Source: Ctenosaura bakeri
Taxonomy: Eukaryota > Chordata > Lepidosauria > Squamata > Iguanidae
Direction of reading: 5' to 3'
Assembly: GCA_948474755.1 (NCBI GenBank)
Contig: CAOLHI010000964.1
Span: forward strand, 399,001-463,000
DNA: 64,000 nucleotides
Below, piece after piece: positions 21,410-31,928 of this stretch (position 1 is the stretch's first letter; each line of letters opens with the position of its first letter). The notes beneath the pieces were generated by a model that saw nothing but the letters and a program-made list of their open reading frames with translations, ran no database searches and had not been told where the DNA came from. The position numbers were made by a program, and so were the translations under genes.

Positions 21410-21589
21410 GAACATTTCCGCACGACACTCTTATAGCGCGATGATTCCACTTTCAACCTCCTATGGAATCCTGGGGTTTGCAGTTCCGGGAGGGGCCGGC
21501 CGGCCCCTCCCGGAACTGCAAACCCCAGGATTCCATAGGAGGTTGAAAGTGGAATCATCGTGCTATAACAGGCTAGTGCGGAAATGGCC
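21410..21589. mobile_element. Fold-back family A copy 10
   Basis: Nearly perfect palindrome with centre GGCCGGCCGGCC, flanked by TAA at 21,407-21,409 and 21,590-21,592. Inserted into an R3 repeat. Confidence 0.92.
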
Positions 21590-21592
21590 TAA

Positions 21593-21830
21593 GACTGGCA
21601 AGTACACATGGGGGAGATATATGGGGAGATAGTCTGGACATATAGCCATTTAGGTCTTTATAGGTCATGACCAGTCCCTTGACTTGTGCCCGGAAACAAA
21701 CGGGTATCCAGTGAAGCCCTTTTAGCAAGGGAATTATCCACTCCTTATAACTGGCCCTGATCAGCCTTCTGACTGAAAAATTTTGAAGCCACTGAAGTTT
21801 CCAAACAGAAAAGGCTCTGCTTCTCTGGTT
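21593..21830. repeat. Dispersed family R3, part 2
   Basis: TTTATAGGTCATGACCAGTC, GGTATCCAGTGAAGC and TTTTGAAGCCACTGAAGTTT correspond to 40.70-40.82 kb. Confidence 0.45.
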
Positions 21831-21869
21831 TTTGCTTGGTAATTGCCAAGTTTTTGCTTGGTATTTTTC

Positions 21870-22110
21870 CGATCCGGAAATGTTGTGTGGAACAGTTCTG
21901 TGCAGAAATACACATAGGGGATGGTTGGCACAGAAAAATGTTTTCTGTACAAAAAACATCTTTTTTCCCTTGCAAAAACATCCTTCAGTATTTTCAGAAG
22001 CATAAGTGGGATTTTTGTGCCAAAAAAAAGGGTATTTCTGCAGAGAATCGTTTCCCGAAGCGCTTCAGGTTGCGCAAACACTGAGCAAAAGGTGCATTTA
22101 GACATTTGTT
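21870..22110. repeat. Dispersed family E fragment
   Basis: GTGTGGAACAGTTCTGTGCA, GGATTTTTGTGCCAAAAAA and GAATCGTTTCCCGAAGCGCT recur in diverged form at 60.29-60.47 kb. Unclassified. Confidence 0.4.
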
Positions 22111-22738
22111 TTATCTTGCAGCAGGAAGGAAACAATGGGAATTCATGGCCCTTGGAAAGAAGATATAGCTGATAATTTCAAAATAGTCAAATATTTACAT
22201 TCCTGCCTTGACCGCATTTCCCTGGATACCAGGGAATATTCCAGCCATATTCCAGTCAAATACCCGTCATATTCCCTCCAGGGCATTATTGTCCACTACT
22301 GTCCTTCTCCTGGCAGTGTCACCCTGTCTTCCCTTCCTCCCTTGGAGGTTTGGAGTGACAAAAGTGGGTATACGGCCTGTGCAACAAGGTGCCAGCTATT
22401 AGTCTCCCAGGCTGGGAAATGTGACCTTTTAATGGACTACAACTCCCATAGGTCCCGTTTAATGGGAGTTGTTATCCATTAATAGGCCACATTTCCCACG
22501 TTTCTGATTTCTACCTGCTATGTACACTCACACACGGAAGATTGTTAAGATCACTGGGAGTTAATTACGCCAGTGGGGGATACTGGGAGTTATAGTACTC
22601 AGGCAGTTGCTTTTTGAAGGTCTGAAGACATTTCTACCGGTCATATTTTTTGGAAAATCAAGACTGCTGGGACTACAGGAAGTTAATTTATGCCAGCTCA
22701 GACTGTCAACTCCTCTACCCCAACATTTTGCCAACAGA

Positions 22739-22933
22739 GGCCATTTCCGCACTAGAGTGTTATAGCGCTATGATTCCACTTGCAGCATCCTATGGAATCC
22801 TGGGGTTTGCAGTTGCAGAATCCTGGGGCTTGCAGTTTGCAGTCCGGCCCCTCCCGAAACTGCAAACCCCAGGATTCCATAGGATGTTGCAAGTGGAATC
22901 ATAGTGCTATAACAGGCTAGTGCGGAAATGTCC
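22739..22933. mobile_element. Fold-back family A copy 11
   Basis: The left arm is duplicated in its inner part (GGGGTTTGCAGTTGCAGAAT, then GGGGCTTGCAGTTTGCAG). The right arm is standard. Confidence 0.85.
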
Positions 22934-23230
22934 CTGGTGTTGGAAGGATGACAAGATGGGGCCCCTTGTGGCCGCCCAAAGAAGAGAGTTCCACAGTCTG
23001 GGGGCCGCCTCCAAGAAGGCCCCACCCCACATCCCCACCACCCGTGCTTGGGATGACGTGGGGCTGAGAGAAGGGCCCCTCCCGATGATCTCAGGCCAGC
23101 TCATGCAAGGAAATACGATCTGTCAGATAGTCTGGGCCTGAGCTACATAGGGCTTTAAAGGTCCCAGCCAATTCCCATAACCCCTCCCCACCGAGCATGG
23201 CCCTGGCTTGGGCAGGGAAACTCTGGACGT
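22934..23230. repeat. Dispersed family R3 fragment
   Basis: GAGAGTTCCACAGTCTGGGG, CGCCTCCAAGAAGGCC, GAGAGAAGGGCCCCTCCCGA and CTACATAGGGCTTTAAAGGT match 40.5-40.7 kb. Confidence 0.55.
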
Positions 23231-23361
23231 TGTAATCCACATAAGTAACTATTCCAAGGTCTATTACAGTTTGCTGTTGAACTCAGAGCCTTTCCCCATC
23301 TCCGAAAGGGTGAAAACTCAATGCTGCTTTCTGAAAATTAGGTCCAACTCCATCAATCTGC

Positions 23362-23562
23362 AGCCATTTGCACCCTACATTCTTACAGTGCTATGATTCC
23401 ACTTTCAACCTCCTATGGAATCCTGGGGTTTGCAGTTTAGAGGGGGGCATTTAGGATTCTCAGCCAGAGAACATTTTGGCCTCAGTAAACTACAAAGCCC
23501 AGAATTCCACAGGAGGTTGAAAGTGGAATAATGGCACTGCAACAGTGTAGTGCAGAAAAGCC
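23362..23562. mobile_element. Fold-back family A copy 12 (asymmetric subfamily)
   Basis: Arms joined by the TTCTCAGCCAGAGAACATTT... segment typical of the older asymmetric type, here in inverted orientation. Confidence 0.75.
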
Positions 23563-23770
23563 TTGCCATTCCTGAATCCTCACCCTAATTGTGGTACCTT
23601 TCTCGCTTCCCATAATCTCACCCAACCCTGCAACCGATTCTGTGCTCCAAAATTATTCCAGCAGTAAAGGATTCATCCCTTTTCCCCCCGCATCCCGTCA
23701 TTTTTTTCTCCATCTGACTGGCTGTTTTGACCTCGGCTTTCCATTTCTTCCTTCCTTCTTCCTTTCTTTG

Positions 23771-23923
23771 TCCAGTTCCGCACTGGACTATTATAGTGCT
23801 ATTATTCCACTTTCAACATCCTATGGAATCCCGGCCGGCCCCTCCCGAAACTGCAAACCCCAGGATTCCATAGGATGTTGAAAGTGGAATAATAGCACTA
23901 TAACAGGCTAGTGTGGATGTGGT
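23771..23923. mobile_element. Fold-back family A copy 13
   Basis: The left arm is cut short after TATGGAATCC and runs straight into CGGCCGGCCCCTCCCG, so the central stem is one-sided. Followed by (TTTC)n. Confidence 0.8.
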
Positions 23924-23951
23924 CTTTCTTTCTTTCTTTCTTTCTTTCTTT

Positions 23952-24133
23952 GGCCATTTCCGCACTACACTGTTATAGTGCTATTATTCCACTTTCAACG
24001 TCTTGTGGAATTCTGGGGTTTGAGCTCTCTGGCTGAGAATTCTAAATGCCTCTTTCTAAACTACAAATCCCAGGATTCCATAGGATGTTGAAAGTGGAAT
24101 AATAGCACTATAACAGGCTAGTGTGGATGTTGT
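23952..24133. mobile_element. Fold-back family A copy 14
   Basis: Asymmetric subfamily between two (TTTC)n tracts. The right ends of copies 13 and 14 both read GGCTAGTGTGGATGTNGTCTT and then TTTC runs, so one tract plus end may be a duplicate of the other. Confidence 0.8.
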
Positions 24134-24616
24134 CTTTCTTTCTTTCTTTCTCTTTTTTTCTGGGTGGACACCCTTCTCTCCATCATCCCGACCCAAGCCA
24201 TTTCCCCTAATGTTTTGCGGCAAAAGTCAACCAAGGGGCAGGAGGGATGGGGCGGGAAGAGCGAAGGAAATTTGGGGGACCATTGGAGGTGTTTGCTTGA
24301 GAGAAGCACAAAGGCGGCTTCTGCATTCAGAGGGATCCACGCCGTGCTTCTCCCTAAAGCGAAGTCAACTGACACATGCACAGGTTAATCTGGAATTTGG
24401 ATCCTCAGCTTCCCACATGCAAACTGTGTTATAACCAGAGCAAGGGAATGCAACTTTTGTGGACTGCTATGCCCAGAATCCCCTAGCCAACATAATCTAC
24501 TATACCCAATAACTGGAAGATTGCATTTCTGGGGAAGACCTCACACCTTGGCAAGCATTACAGGTCTTCTCAAGATAGGGCCAAAGCACAACAGCTTCAG
24601 TTTAGTGAAGGGTGTC
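24134..24616. other. Intron 1, nothing recognised
   Basis: No repeat or exon recognised apart from a GCCCAGAATCCCC-type short motif near 24,471. Confidence 0.35.
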
Positions 24617-24704
24617 GGCCCCTCCCGAAACTGCAAACCCCAGGATTCCAGAGGATGTTGAAAGTGGAATCATCGCGCTATAACAGGCTAGTGCGGAAAT
24701 GGCC
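24617..24704. mobile_element. Half of a fold-back family A element
   Basis: Right arm only, from GGCCCCTCCCGAAACTGC to GTGCGGAAATGGCC. No left arm. Confidence 0.8.
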
Positions 24705-25195
24705 CGAGGAGTCATTCATACAGCTCCCAAAATCCCACTGGTCATGCCGGATGGGAAATTATAGATGTTATAAGCCAAAAGACTAACATTTTCATGCTTT
24801 TAATTTGCTTATTTCCTCTTGGCAGAGAATCACTTGGGTCTCCACATACCTCCCCTCAATTTTTTAAAACCTTCTGGACTTTCTCTCCCCCTGCACACTC
24901 ACCCTTTTTCTAAAACCCCAGCCGAGGACATATCTGCAATACATAATTAATCATTGCTCTATTCTATAAAGCCCTGGAATGTGTCGTTTGTTGTGGGAAG
25001 TATTTAGAATGCTAAACATCACCAGACTACAAATCCCAGGATTCCATAGGATGGAGTCATAGCGGGATGATGTATGGAAACTGTGTGTTATGGACACACC
25101 CTACACCTCTTGTTTCCTTCCCAATGAAAACCTGGTCCTCTTAGTTCTCCTTCCGCTACGTCTTTCCCTTCCTAATTCATCCTCCTTTGAATCAT
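24705..25195. other. Intron 1, nothing firm
   Basis: A family A-like piece, ACTACAAATCCCAGGATTCC, lies at 25,025 as an isolated remnant. Confidence 0.35.
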
Positions 25196-25390
25196 GGCCC
25201 ATTTCCGCCCTACACTGTTATGGTGTTATTATTCCACTTTCAACCTCCTGTGCAATTCTGGGGTTTGTCGTTTAGTGAGCTCTCTGGCTGGGAATTCTAA
25301 AGGCCCCTCCTTAAATTGCAAACCCCAGGGTCCCATAGGAAGTTGAAAGTGGAATAATAGCACTATAATAGTGTAGTGCGCAAGTGACAT
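25196..25390. mobile_element. Fold-back family A copy 15 (asymmetric subfamily)
   Basis: Contains TAGTGAGCTCTCTGGCTGGG in the left arm and a standard right arm with GGTCCCATAGGAAG. Confidence 0.8.
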
Positions 25391-25543
25391 TAGAGTTGGA
25401 AAGGACCTCTAAAGGCTTTCCAACCTAAATCCTTCCCAGGACAGGAAATATATTGCTAAAGGATCTCTGAGGGTTGACCATCCAACGTCTCTTTAATCAC
25501 CTCCAAGAAGAGGCTTTGAGCTTCCTCCTGTTTTGGCCACTAA

Positions 25544-25723
25544 GGCCATTTCCGCACTAGACTGTTATGGCGCTATCATTCCACTTGCAACATCCTATGG
25601 AATCCTGGGGTTTGCAGTTTCGGGAGGGGCCATCTGGCCCCTCCCGAAACTGCAAACCCCAGGATTCCATAGGATGTTGCAAGTGGAATAATAGCGCCAT
25701 AACAGTCTAGTGCGGAAATGGCC
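25544..25723. mobile_element. Fold-back family A copy 16
   Basis: Private TGTTATGGCG/CGCCATAACA pair and TTGCAAC in both arms; centre GGCCATCTGGCC. Confidence 0.9.
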
Positions 25724-26094
25724 CAAGTGATGCTCAGCTTTTGACCCCAACCTCCGTCCTCCAGCTTTGGAGGTTTGCCCCCTGGGGGATATTTATGGCT
25801 GAATGACAGGCAGGAGGCCAACAGGTACATGCCCTGGCCACCGTCTTTGCATCTCCTTTCCAGTAAAAAGTTTTTGCCCCTGTGGAATCTCCACTTGCTC
25901 ACCTGTTTTCATAGACAGACAGTTTCTGGGATATAGAGTCTCAGAGTTGGAAGTCCGACCCCTGCCAGGGCAGGCACATACATACACATACACAAAGCCT
26001 TAATGAGTTCTCTGTGGCACCTTAAAAAGTTACGCTCATGGGCTATTGGCCATTTCTGTGGATGCTCAGTGTGTTTCTCGGTATTTCAGTTGTA

Positions 26095-26338
26095 CAGTTT
26101 GCCCTCCATCATATCTACAGAATCTGTATCCATGGATTCAACCAACCGCAGCTTGAAAATATTTTGTTAAAAAAGTCCAAAAAGCAAACTTTGATTTTGC
26201 CATTTTGTATAAGGAATGCCATTTTACTCCACCATTGTACATAAGGAAACTTGAGCATCCATGAATTTTGGTACCCACCAAAGGGGTGGGGGGATGGAGT
26301 TCTGGAACCAAACCATAGCAGATACCGAGGGGCCATTT
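26095..26338. mobile_element. Tigger/MER8-like MITE
   Basis: CAGTTTGCCCTCCATC, GGATTCAACCAACCGCAGCT, CATTTTGTATAAGGAATG, CTTGAGCATCCATGAATTTT and GGAACCAAACC...GATACCGAGG follow the plan of pogo/Tigger-type MITEs that open CAG(T/C).GGCCCTCC and insert at TA. The family is recalled, not searched. Confidence 0.6.
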
Positions 26339-26343
26339 TATTA

Positions 26344-26777
26344 CAGGCTGAGCATCCGTTTTTGGAAATGCTTGGGACTGGAGGTATTTTGGAGTATTTG
26401 CATATACATAATGAAATTGTATACTGTTATTTTGATGCTCTTTGCTCATTTCTTCTCCTCTGGCTTCTTCCTGGAGGGCACGGGAGGGAATTATGGAGGC
26501 AAGCCTCCGTAATTCCCTCTCGTGCCCTCCAGGAAGAAGCCAAGAGGAGAAGAAATGAGCAAAGACTGGGTTTAACTTTCCAACCAATTCCACTTTCTGC
26601 CCATGCTCTGGTCCCTCGCCCGTCAGACAAGCAGGGAAATGCCTGTATTGTCCCAAGCAATTCTCTATAATTCTCACAGGTTCCCTACAAGAAGGAGACT
26701 GGGTTCCATTTTTGCAAAAGTTTTGGATTTTGCAGCATTTTGGATTTCAGATTTTTAGATCAGGGATACTCAGCCTG
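26344..26777. mobile_element. Tigger-like element carrying a family B insertion
   Basis: Terminal inverted repeats CAGGCTGAGCATCC and GGGATACTCAGCCTG are flanked by TA (26,342-26,343; 26,778-26,779). The body has GGAGTATTTGCATATACATA and TTTTGGATTTTGCAGC, typical of a Tigger family. A fold-back B sequence occupies about 26,440-26,700. Confidence 0.65.
26440..26700. repeat. Fold-back family B copy 2
   Basis: TTCTTCTCCTCTGGCTTCTT...GGAGGGAATTATGGAGG and its inverse meet at 26,506. Beyond the right arm it continues AACCAATTCCACTTTCTGCC, the inverse of the family left flank. Confidence 0.65.
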
Positions 26778-26904
26778 TATATGTGTTTCATATAACTGGG
26801 TTAGGTTTTGTAAACAGGAGAGTTCAACCCAGAAAATGTTAAGAGTGGTGACGCTAAAGAGAGAAATAGATAGATCAAGGTCTGTATTCTGTTGGTTAGT
26901 CTCA

Positions 26905-27067
26905 GGCCATTTCTGCACTAGACTGTTATAGCGCTATGATTCCACTTTCAACATCCTATGCAATCCTGGCGTTTGCAGTTTCTGGCCCCTCCCAAAACTG
27001 CAAACCCCAGGATTCCATAGGATGTTGCAAGTGGAACCATAGCGCTATAACAATCTAGCACAGAACT
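26905..27067. mobile_element. Fold-back family A copy 17
   Basis: Short centre, standard arms. The right terminus is lost after TCTAGCACAG. Confidence 0.85.
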
Positions 27068-27177
27068 TCAGTTAGGCCCAATGAATCAGTGGGGTCTACC
27101 CTCACGGATTCCGATGTTGAGACTAGGATTCAACCCAACATTGACGGATTCCAGAAAATGTGGGGAGCTAGAGGTCC

Positions 27178-27362
27178 TTCTGAGAGCCACGGTGGTGTAG
27201 GAGACCACGGTCAGAATCTTTATTGGTCCATAGTGACCTTGGGCAGGTCACACTCTCTCAGCCTCAGCCAAGGGCAACCCCTCCTAAACAAATCCTGCCA
27301 AGAAAACCCTGTAATAGGTTTATAGGGTCCTTGTAAGTCAGAAATGACATGAAGGTACCCAA
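27178..27362 (+). mobile_element. tRNA-derived SINE
   Basis: GAGAGCCACGGTGGTGTAGG head, then GACCTTGGGCAGGTCACACT, CTCTCAGCCTCAGC, TGCCAAGAAAACCCTGTAAT and AAGTCAGAAATGACATGAAG tail. Box B is eroded. Confidence 0.7.
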
Positions 27363-27854
27363 CCATGGCATTGTTCTTTCTGTCCCGGGTTTCCAAGTCC
27401 CTCCTGAGTCACTCTGCACCCTATGGAGAACCCCGGAGTTCTGTTTCCCAGAATCTTTTGCAGTGGCCCCTTCAGAGCTGCCCTTCGCCATCCCAACCCC
27501 TCATTTCATCCCCCTCTTTTGTTTCCAGCACAGTACCCCTTTTCTCCACTTCAGGGCTCCTTGGAGAAAAGCCGGGGAATGCAGCAAATGCATACGTCTG
27601 TGGCAGTCGTGAGGATGTTTGAGGCAAGAGGACCGGTGTGTGTGTGTGTGTGTGTGTGTGTGTCTGTGGGTGGGTGAAGGATCAGGCTGTCCCCAAAAAA
27701 GCAGGCGCGAGGGATGCTGGGAAAGAGGAGGAGCGAGCCTTCCCCGGTTGACCGTGGTGCGTCTTTCTCTCTCCTCCCTCCCTCCTTCCAGCATCACCAT
27801 CAGCCCTCTCTCTCTACCCTGCTATCCTTTTTTTTTTGCAGCATTGCAAAGTCA

Positions 27855-27868
27855 GTTGCCTTGGCAAC
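27855..27868. promoter_or_regulatory. X-box-like RFX motif in intron 1
   Basis: GTTGCCTTGGCAAC is a near-perfect inverted repeat of the form GTTGCC-N2-GGCAAC, the RFX X-box. It is in sequence not assigned to a dispersed repeat. Function is inferred from motif only. Confidence 0.4.
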
Positions 27869-28864
27869 GGGGAAAAAAAGGAGAAAAGAAAATTGCATTA
27901 AAAAAAAAAAAAGCAAAAGCAAATCCCAAAACGGTAGGCAGAAAAACAAGGCGATGGAGTCTCTTTCCTCTTCTCTGAAGCTGGGGGTGAGAGCAGGAGG
28001 GGACTGAGTTCTTTTCTCTCACCCCTCCAAAAGACCACCCACCTACCCGTTTGCCCACCAGCATCCCTTCCCACCCTCCCCTTTCTAGAAAATACCTCCC
28101 AGCATCCTATCCCTGCCTTTTTTCCCACCGCCCCCAAAAAGGATGCTCTCCAGGGATACGTCAGTCCGTTCTCGTTTTGGAGAGAATTATCTGCTCCCGT
28201 TGCAGGGCTTTCGGGTTCCTCCTCCATCCACCTGGCTGCTGAGAGCCGCTCAGGTCTTCCTGGAATCCGGGGCAGGGAAAGCTGTCTCCCCACCTCATCC
28301 TTCACCTGGGTACCTCCTGTTCACTAGGGTGAGGCCAGATGTGGCACTGAGGGGGGCTGGCCATAGAAAGCTGGCAGGAAACGTGGATGCTTAGGCTTGG
28401 GTTGCGTGGGTCCCCCCCACCTCCATTTTGTGCTGATGCAGGCAGGTACGGGTGAAGTCGGGAGGTTAGGACAGCTGAGGGATTGCTTAATTTCCAGAAG
28501 GCAGGAGGGGGACACAACACTAGCAGATCCAAACACAACAGAACACCTTCCCTGCTTTGCTCTCCCACAAGAGACCGAGATGTGAGCGACAGAGCGGAGT
28601 TCTGCCCCGTGACACTCTGGGGAGGGCTAAGTGGGCTGCCAAAAATGCCAAAGGACAAAAAATTCCGGAGGAGAAAACGAGGGCATTGCTTTCCCACGTA
28701 AGAATTCGACTCCCCAATGAAATTTTCCTCCATTCTGCAAATTTCCTGGCATTGCAGTAACTTAAGAACTTCCAAAGAACATTTAGAAATACCGTTTAGG
28801 CATCCAAAGAAAAGGGGCAGAGAAAGAATTGCCATGCAAACACAGCAAAAATAAGAGCCTACCT

Positions 28865-29215
28865 TCCACTCATCCCAGTTTGCCACTGAAAGTCCCAATT
28901 AATCCTCTATCATCCCACTTTTTCAGCTGTCCCCATTTTTCTCTCCTCCTCCTGCTTTCCCCTTTGATCCTCAGTTTAGTTTTTGCAGACAAACTGCGAG
29001 TTATTTGCACCCAGTTATTTTAGGTGGGGGTAGAAGAGAGGAGGGGACAGAAACTCACCCTTCCCAGGGGGCTCGGGCAACAGCAAATGGCTGCAGCCTC
29101 TCCCACCTTGCTTATTCCACCAATAACCTTTGCCATCTTGACGGCATGCTGATGTTACCTGGGCACATATGCCCCGGTTTTAGGTCTATAAAATGGTGGA
29201 GAATGTGTAGGAATT
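28865..29215 (+). repeat. Dispersed family D copy
   Basis: GTCCCAATTAATCCTCTATC, CTTCCCAGGGGGCTC, GCAGCCTCTCCCACCTTG and CTTTGCCATCTTGACGGCAT align in order with 52.61-52.96 kb and 34.43-35.1 kb. Unclassified. Confidence 0.5.
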
Positions 29216-29294
29216 CCTGGTATGAGTGTTTTCAGCATCTCACTCTCTAGGATGCTAGAAATTTGGAGACTAAAAGAAACTTTCATGGAGGTAA

Positions 29295-29916
29295 GGCCAT
29301 TTCCGCACTAGACCGTTATAGGCCCTTTTCGCACGGGCTTTCTCTCACGTAATAGCCCCGTGAGCCTCGCGGGAGTGGGAGCGTCGCTCTGCACGACGCG
29401 CTCCCACTTCCGCGGCGCTCACGGGGCTGAAGCGGTGTGAGCGCGGATTTTTTTATTTTCGACTTGAAGCGAAAATAAACGGCGCTCGCGCAAGGCTCCC
29501 GGCGGCGTCCCACACTTACCGGAGTTCGGAGCGCCGTCGCGGGCGGGCCTGTCGCGCTTCCTCCCCGCTTCCACCCCCTGTGGCGCCTACAGCTCCCAGG
29601 GGGCGCTGCGGAAGCTGGGGGCGTGGCTGAAGAGCGCCCGTCGCTCAAGAAGACTCCACGTGCGGTAAGGAGGCGGGGGAAGCGGCGGCGTTTCGGGAGA
29701 GGGTTCTCGCGTGAGCCACCCTCCTCCGTCGCGCAAGTGCTGGCGCTGCGAAAGGGGGATAGTGCTATTATTCCACTTTCAACGTCCTATGGAATCCTGG
29801 GGTTTGCGGTTTAGGGAGGGACCTTAAAGCCTAAACCCTAAACTGCAAACCCCAGGATTCCGTAGGTTGTTGAAAGTGGAATAATAGCACTATAACAGTC
29901 CAGTGCGGAAGTGGCC
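29295..29916. mobile_element. Fold-back family A copy 18, split by a GC-rich transposon
   Basis: Its first 26 bp (to ACCGTTATA) are separated from the rest (GTGCTATTATTCC...) by the 438-bp insertion at 29,321-29,758. Removing one ATA restores a continuous family A left arm. Centre region has an unusual TAAAGCCTAAACC. Confidence 0.9.
29321..29758. mobile_element. GC-rich, CpG-rich DNA transposon, copy 1
   Basis: Left end GGCCCTTTTCGCAC, right end GCTGCGAAAGGGGG, flanked by ATA at 29,318-29,320 and 29,759-29,761. An internal dyad GGGAGCGTCG...CGACGCGCTCCC is present. No open frame of interest. The terminus differs from that of family A at two of 14 positions. The 3-bp duplications suggest PIF/Harbinger-like, but superfamily is not proven. 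Confidence 0.85.
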
Positions 29917-30616
29917 CAAGAGATGCAACTGACCCCACTCGCTTTCTTTGGAAGTTTGTGGAGTCGAGGAGGGGGGACCGCAAAAAACGACCCTGGGGTG
30001 AATGCACAGCACAGGGCTTCACTCCCCCCAACCCCATTCTCCAACCAGCAGCCTTTTAGAAGGCGTAGGCAAGATAATAGCCGCTCCGACTCCAGATTAA
30101 CCCAGCTCAGAGATCCGTCCGAAACCCCCACGGTGTCCCGGAAGGATAAGCTCAGATGAAAACGTACAATTCTCTATAATGTGGTTCTGGTTTCTCCCTC
30201 CCTGCTACACATCTTTCATTTCTTCTCTGGCCTATGACTCACGGTTGGTATAAAGTAGCTTAATTGGAATAATAAAGTCGGTCAGCATATTAAAGGAATC
30301 TGCTGGTTGATTAATCGAATTAATCAGCTGATTCGCAGCACAGTCCTGCGGATTAAGTCCCCGTCGTGTTTGACCTGGGCTTGCACTTCGAGGATTGCCT
30401 CTTGAATCTGGATAAATCTGCATATGTGGCTGGAACCGGGTTCCGAAGGTGGAAAAGAAAAAGAGAGACCCCTTTATTCTTAGACCTTAGATACTTGCAG
30501 AGCTTGGAAAAGTTACTTCTGGGAGGTCTGTAGCTGGCAGGATCCTACCTCCAGCTGTCTGGGTGGATTCTGCCAGTTTTCACCCTCCAAAAATAACTTT
30601 AGTGGGCTCTGCATAT
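29917..30616. other. Intron 1, repeat-free stretch
   Basis: No repeat recognised. Holds the paired-type homeodomain site at 30,312 and several AT-rich TAAT motifs. Confidence 0.35.
30312..30322. promoter_or_regulatory. Paired-type palindromic homeodomain site
   Basis: TAATCGAATTA fits the TAAT-N3-ATTA (P3) dimer site of paired-class homeodomains. It lies in a 700-bp stretch of intron 1 with no recognised repeat. Motif evidence only. Confidence 0.3.
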
Positions 30617-30834
30617 GGCCATTTCTGCACGAGCCTGTTATAGCGTGATGATTCCACTTTCAACCTCCTCTGGAATCCTGGGGTTTGCAGTTTCGGGAGG
30701 GGCCAGCCGGATGTCCTTTGAGGTCTCTTCCAACTCTATAGAGGCCGGCCCCTCCCGAAACTGCAAACCCCAGGATTCCAGAGGATGTTGAAAGTGGAAT
30801 CATCGCGCTATAACAGGCTCGTGCGGAAATGACC
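30617..30834. mobile_element. Fold-back family A copy 19 with CR1-derived centre
   Basis: Between the arms lies GATGTCCTTTGAGGTCTCTT, CCAACTCTATAGAGG, a CR1 3'-tail segment. The same centre is found at 47.38 kb and, inverted, at 48.23 kb. Confidence 0.88.
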
Positions 30835-31750
30835 TTAAAGGGCCATCAACTTAAAAGTGATGCAGACTCTTGTGAGACCAGGGATGCCATTTGAAGATAG
30901 AACCTCTTGGATGCTGTGCAGTGTTTATAGACAGTATATCGAAGTTTGTTTTTTAATATTAATTTTGTGGGGAGGGAAATGAGCCACCTGATAAGGTGGA
31001 GATGCCTTTCTGGTAAGGTAAAACGGAGGAAAAAATGGGAAGGTACCTCTCCAGGTGCTCAGTGGATAGTTTTTGCTTTTTAATGTTAGAACAAGCCTTT
31101 AGCCTATGTGTCTATTTCAGTGTGGCCTTTTCTACATAAATATAAATGTCAACTTAAAAAGGACAACACCTAATTTAACATAATATCTACATAAAACCTC
31201 AGAGTACATGTCCATTTTTGGATATGGTTTAAGGCCTTTCCGTACCAAAACGTGCTGTCTAGCAGCAGAAAATTGTGCATCAGAAAATTTCCGTCCATTT
31301 GCTGGACAACAATAAACAAGAGAACCAGGCGTATGGGTTCTTTTATTTCATTTATTATTGTATACGCCTTAAGCAACGTACAGGAATTGTAATGTGTCGC
31401 GATGTTTTATGTAGAAATTATGGTATAATTATGTGGTTTTTTAAGTTGACATCTCTATTTGTATTTTTTTTTTAAATGGAGCCCCGGAAGAAAGACATTG
31501 AAATATATAGATAAAGCCGAAATAGGTTGGGGCTTGTTTTAAAACAAAAAATGCTCACTGAGCCCTTGGAGAGGTAACTCCTCTTTTTTTCCTTGGATTC
31601 TGTTGGGTGCCGTCCAGTATTTGCCTCTTCTGTGGGGAGGTGAGCCAATTTTACTCAAGTAACCCAGCTAGGAAATCCATTAAAGTTTACTGCTTTTCCT
31701 GCCGCTTGCTGTGACTATTGCTACTCCATTTATAGCATCAAGGAATCCTA
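30835..31750. other. Intron 1, AT-rich, no gene recognised
   Basis: GTTGACAT and ATAAATGTCAACTTAAAAAG segments near 31,140 and 31,440 (AAGTTGACATCTCT) are inverted with respect to each other, as are AAAACAAAAAATGCTCACTG...GAGAGGTAACTCC and CCATTTTTCCTCC...TACCTCTCCAGGTGCTCAGT. This suggests a large, old inverted-repeat element of about 600 bp (about 30,990-31,590). Its family is unknown. Confidence 0.4.
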
Positions 31751-31928
31751 GGCCATTTCCGCACTGGACTGTGACAATGCTATTATTGCACTTTCAACCT
31801 CCAATGGAATCCTGGGGTTTGCAGTATCGGGAGGGGCCGGCTGGCCCCTCCCGAAACTGCAAACCCCAGGTTCCATCGAGGTTGAAAGTGCAATAATAGC
31901 ACTATAATAGTGTGGTGCGGAAACGGCC
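31751..31928. mobile_element. Fold-back family A copy 20
   Basis: Left arm ACCTCCAATGGAATCC, right arm shortened at CCAGGTTCCATCGAGGTTG. Centre GGCCGGCTGGCC. Confidence 0.85.

Larger units (their letters stand above)
27363..29294. other. Intron 1 stretch with little recognised repeat
   Basis: Contains (GT)n at 27,638-27,664, the X-box at 27,855, an A-run at 27,900-27,912, a family C fragment (inverse) about 28,640-28,780, family D at 28,865-29,215 and family C sequence at 29,235-29,290 (TAGAAATTTGGAGACTAAAA). No exon seen. Confidence 0.4.

Noticed and set aside
29321..29758. CpG island promoter in intron 1
   Set aside because: The CpG density belongs to a transposon with clear termini and an ATA duplication, also found at 55,294, so it is not evidence of a host promoter.
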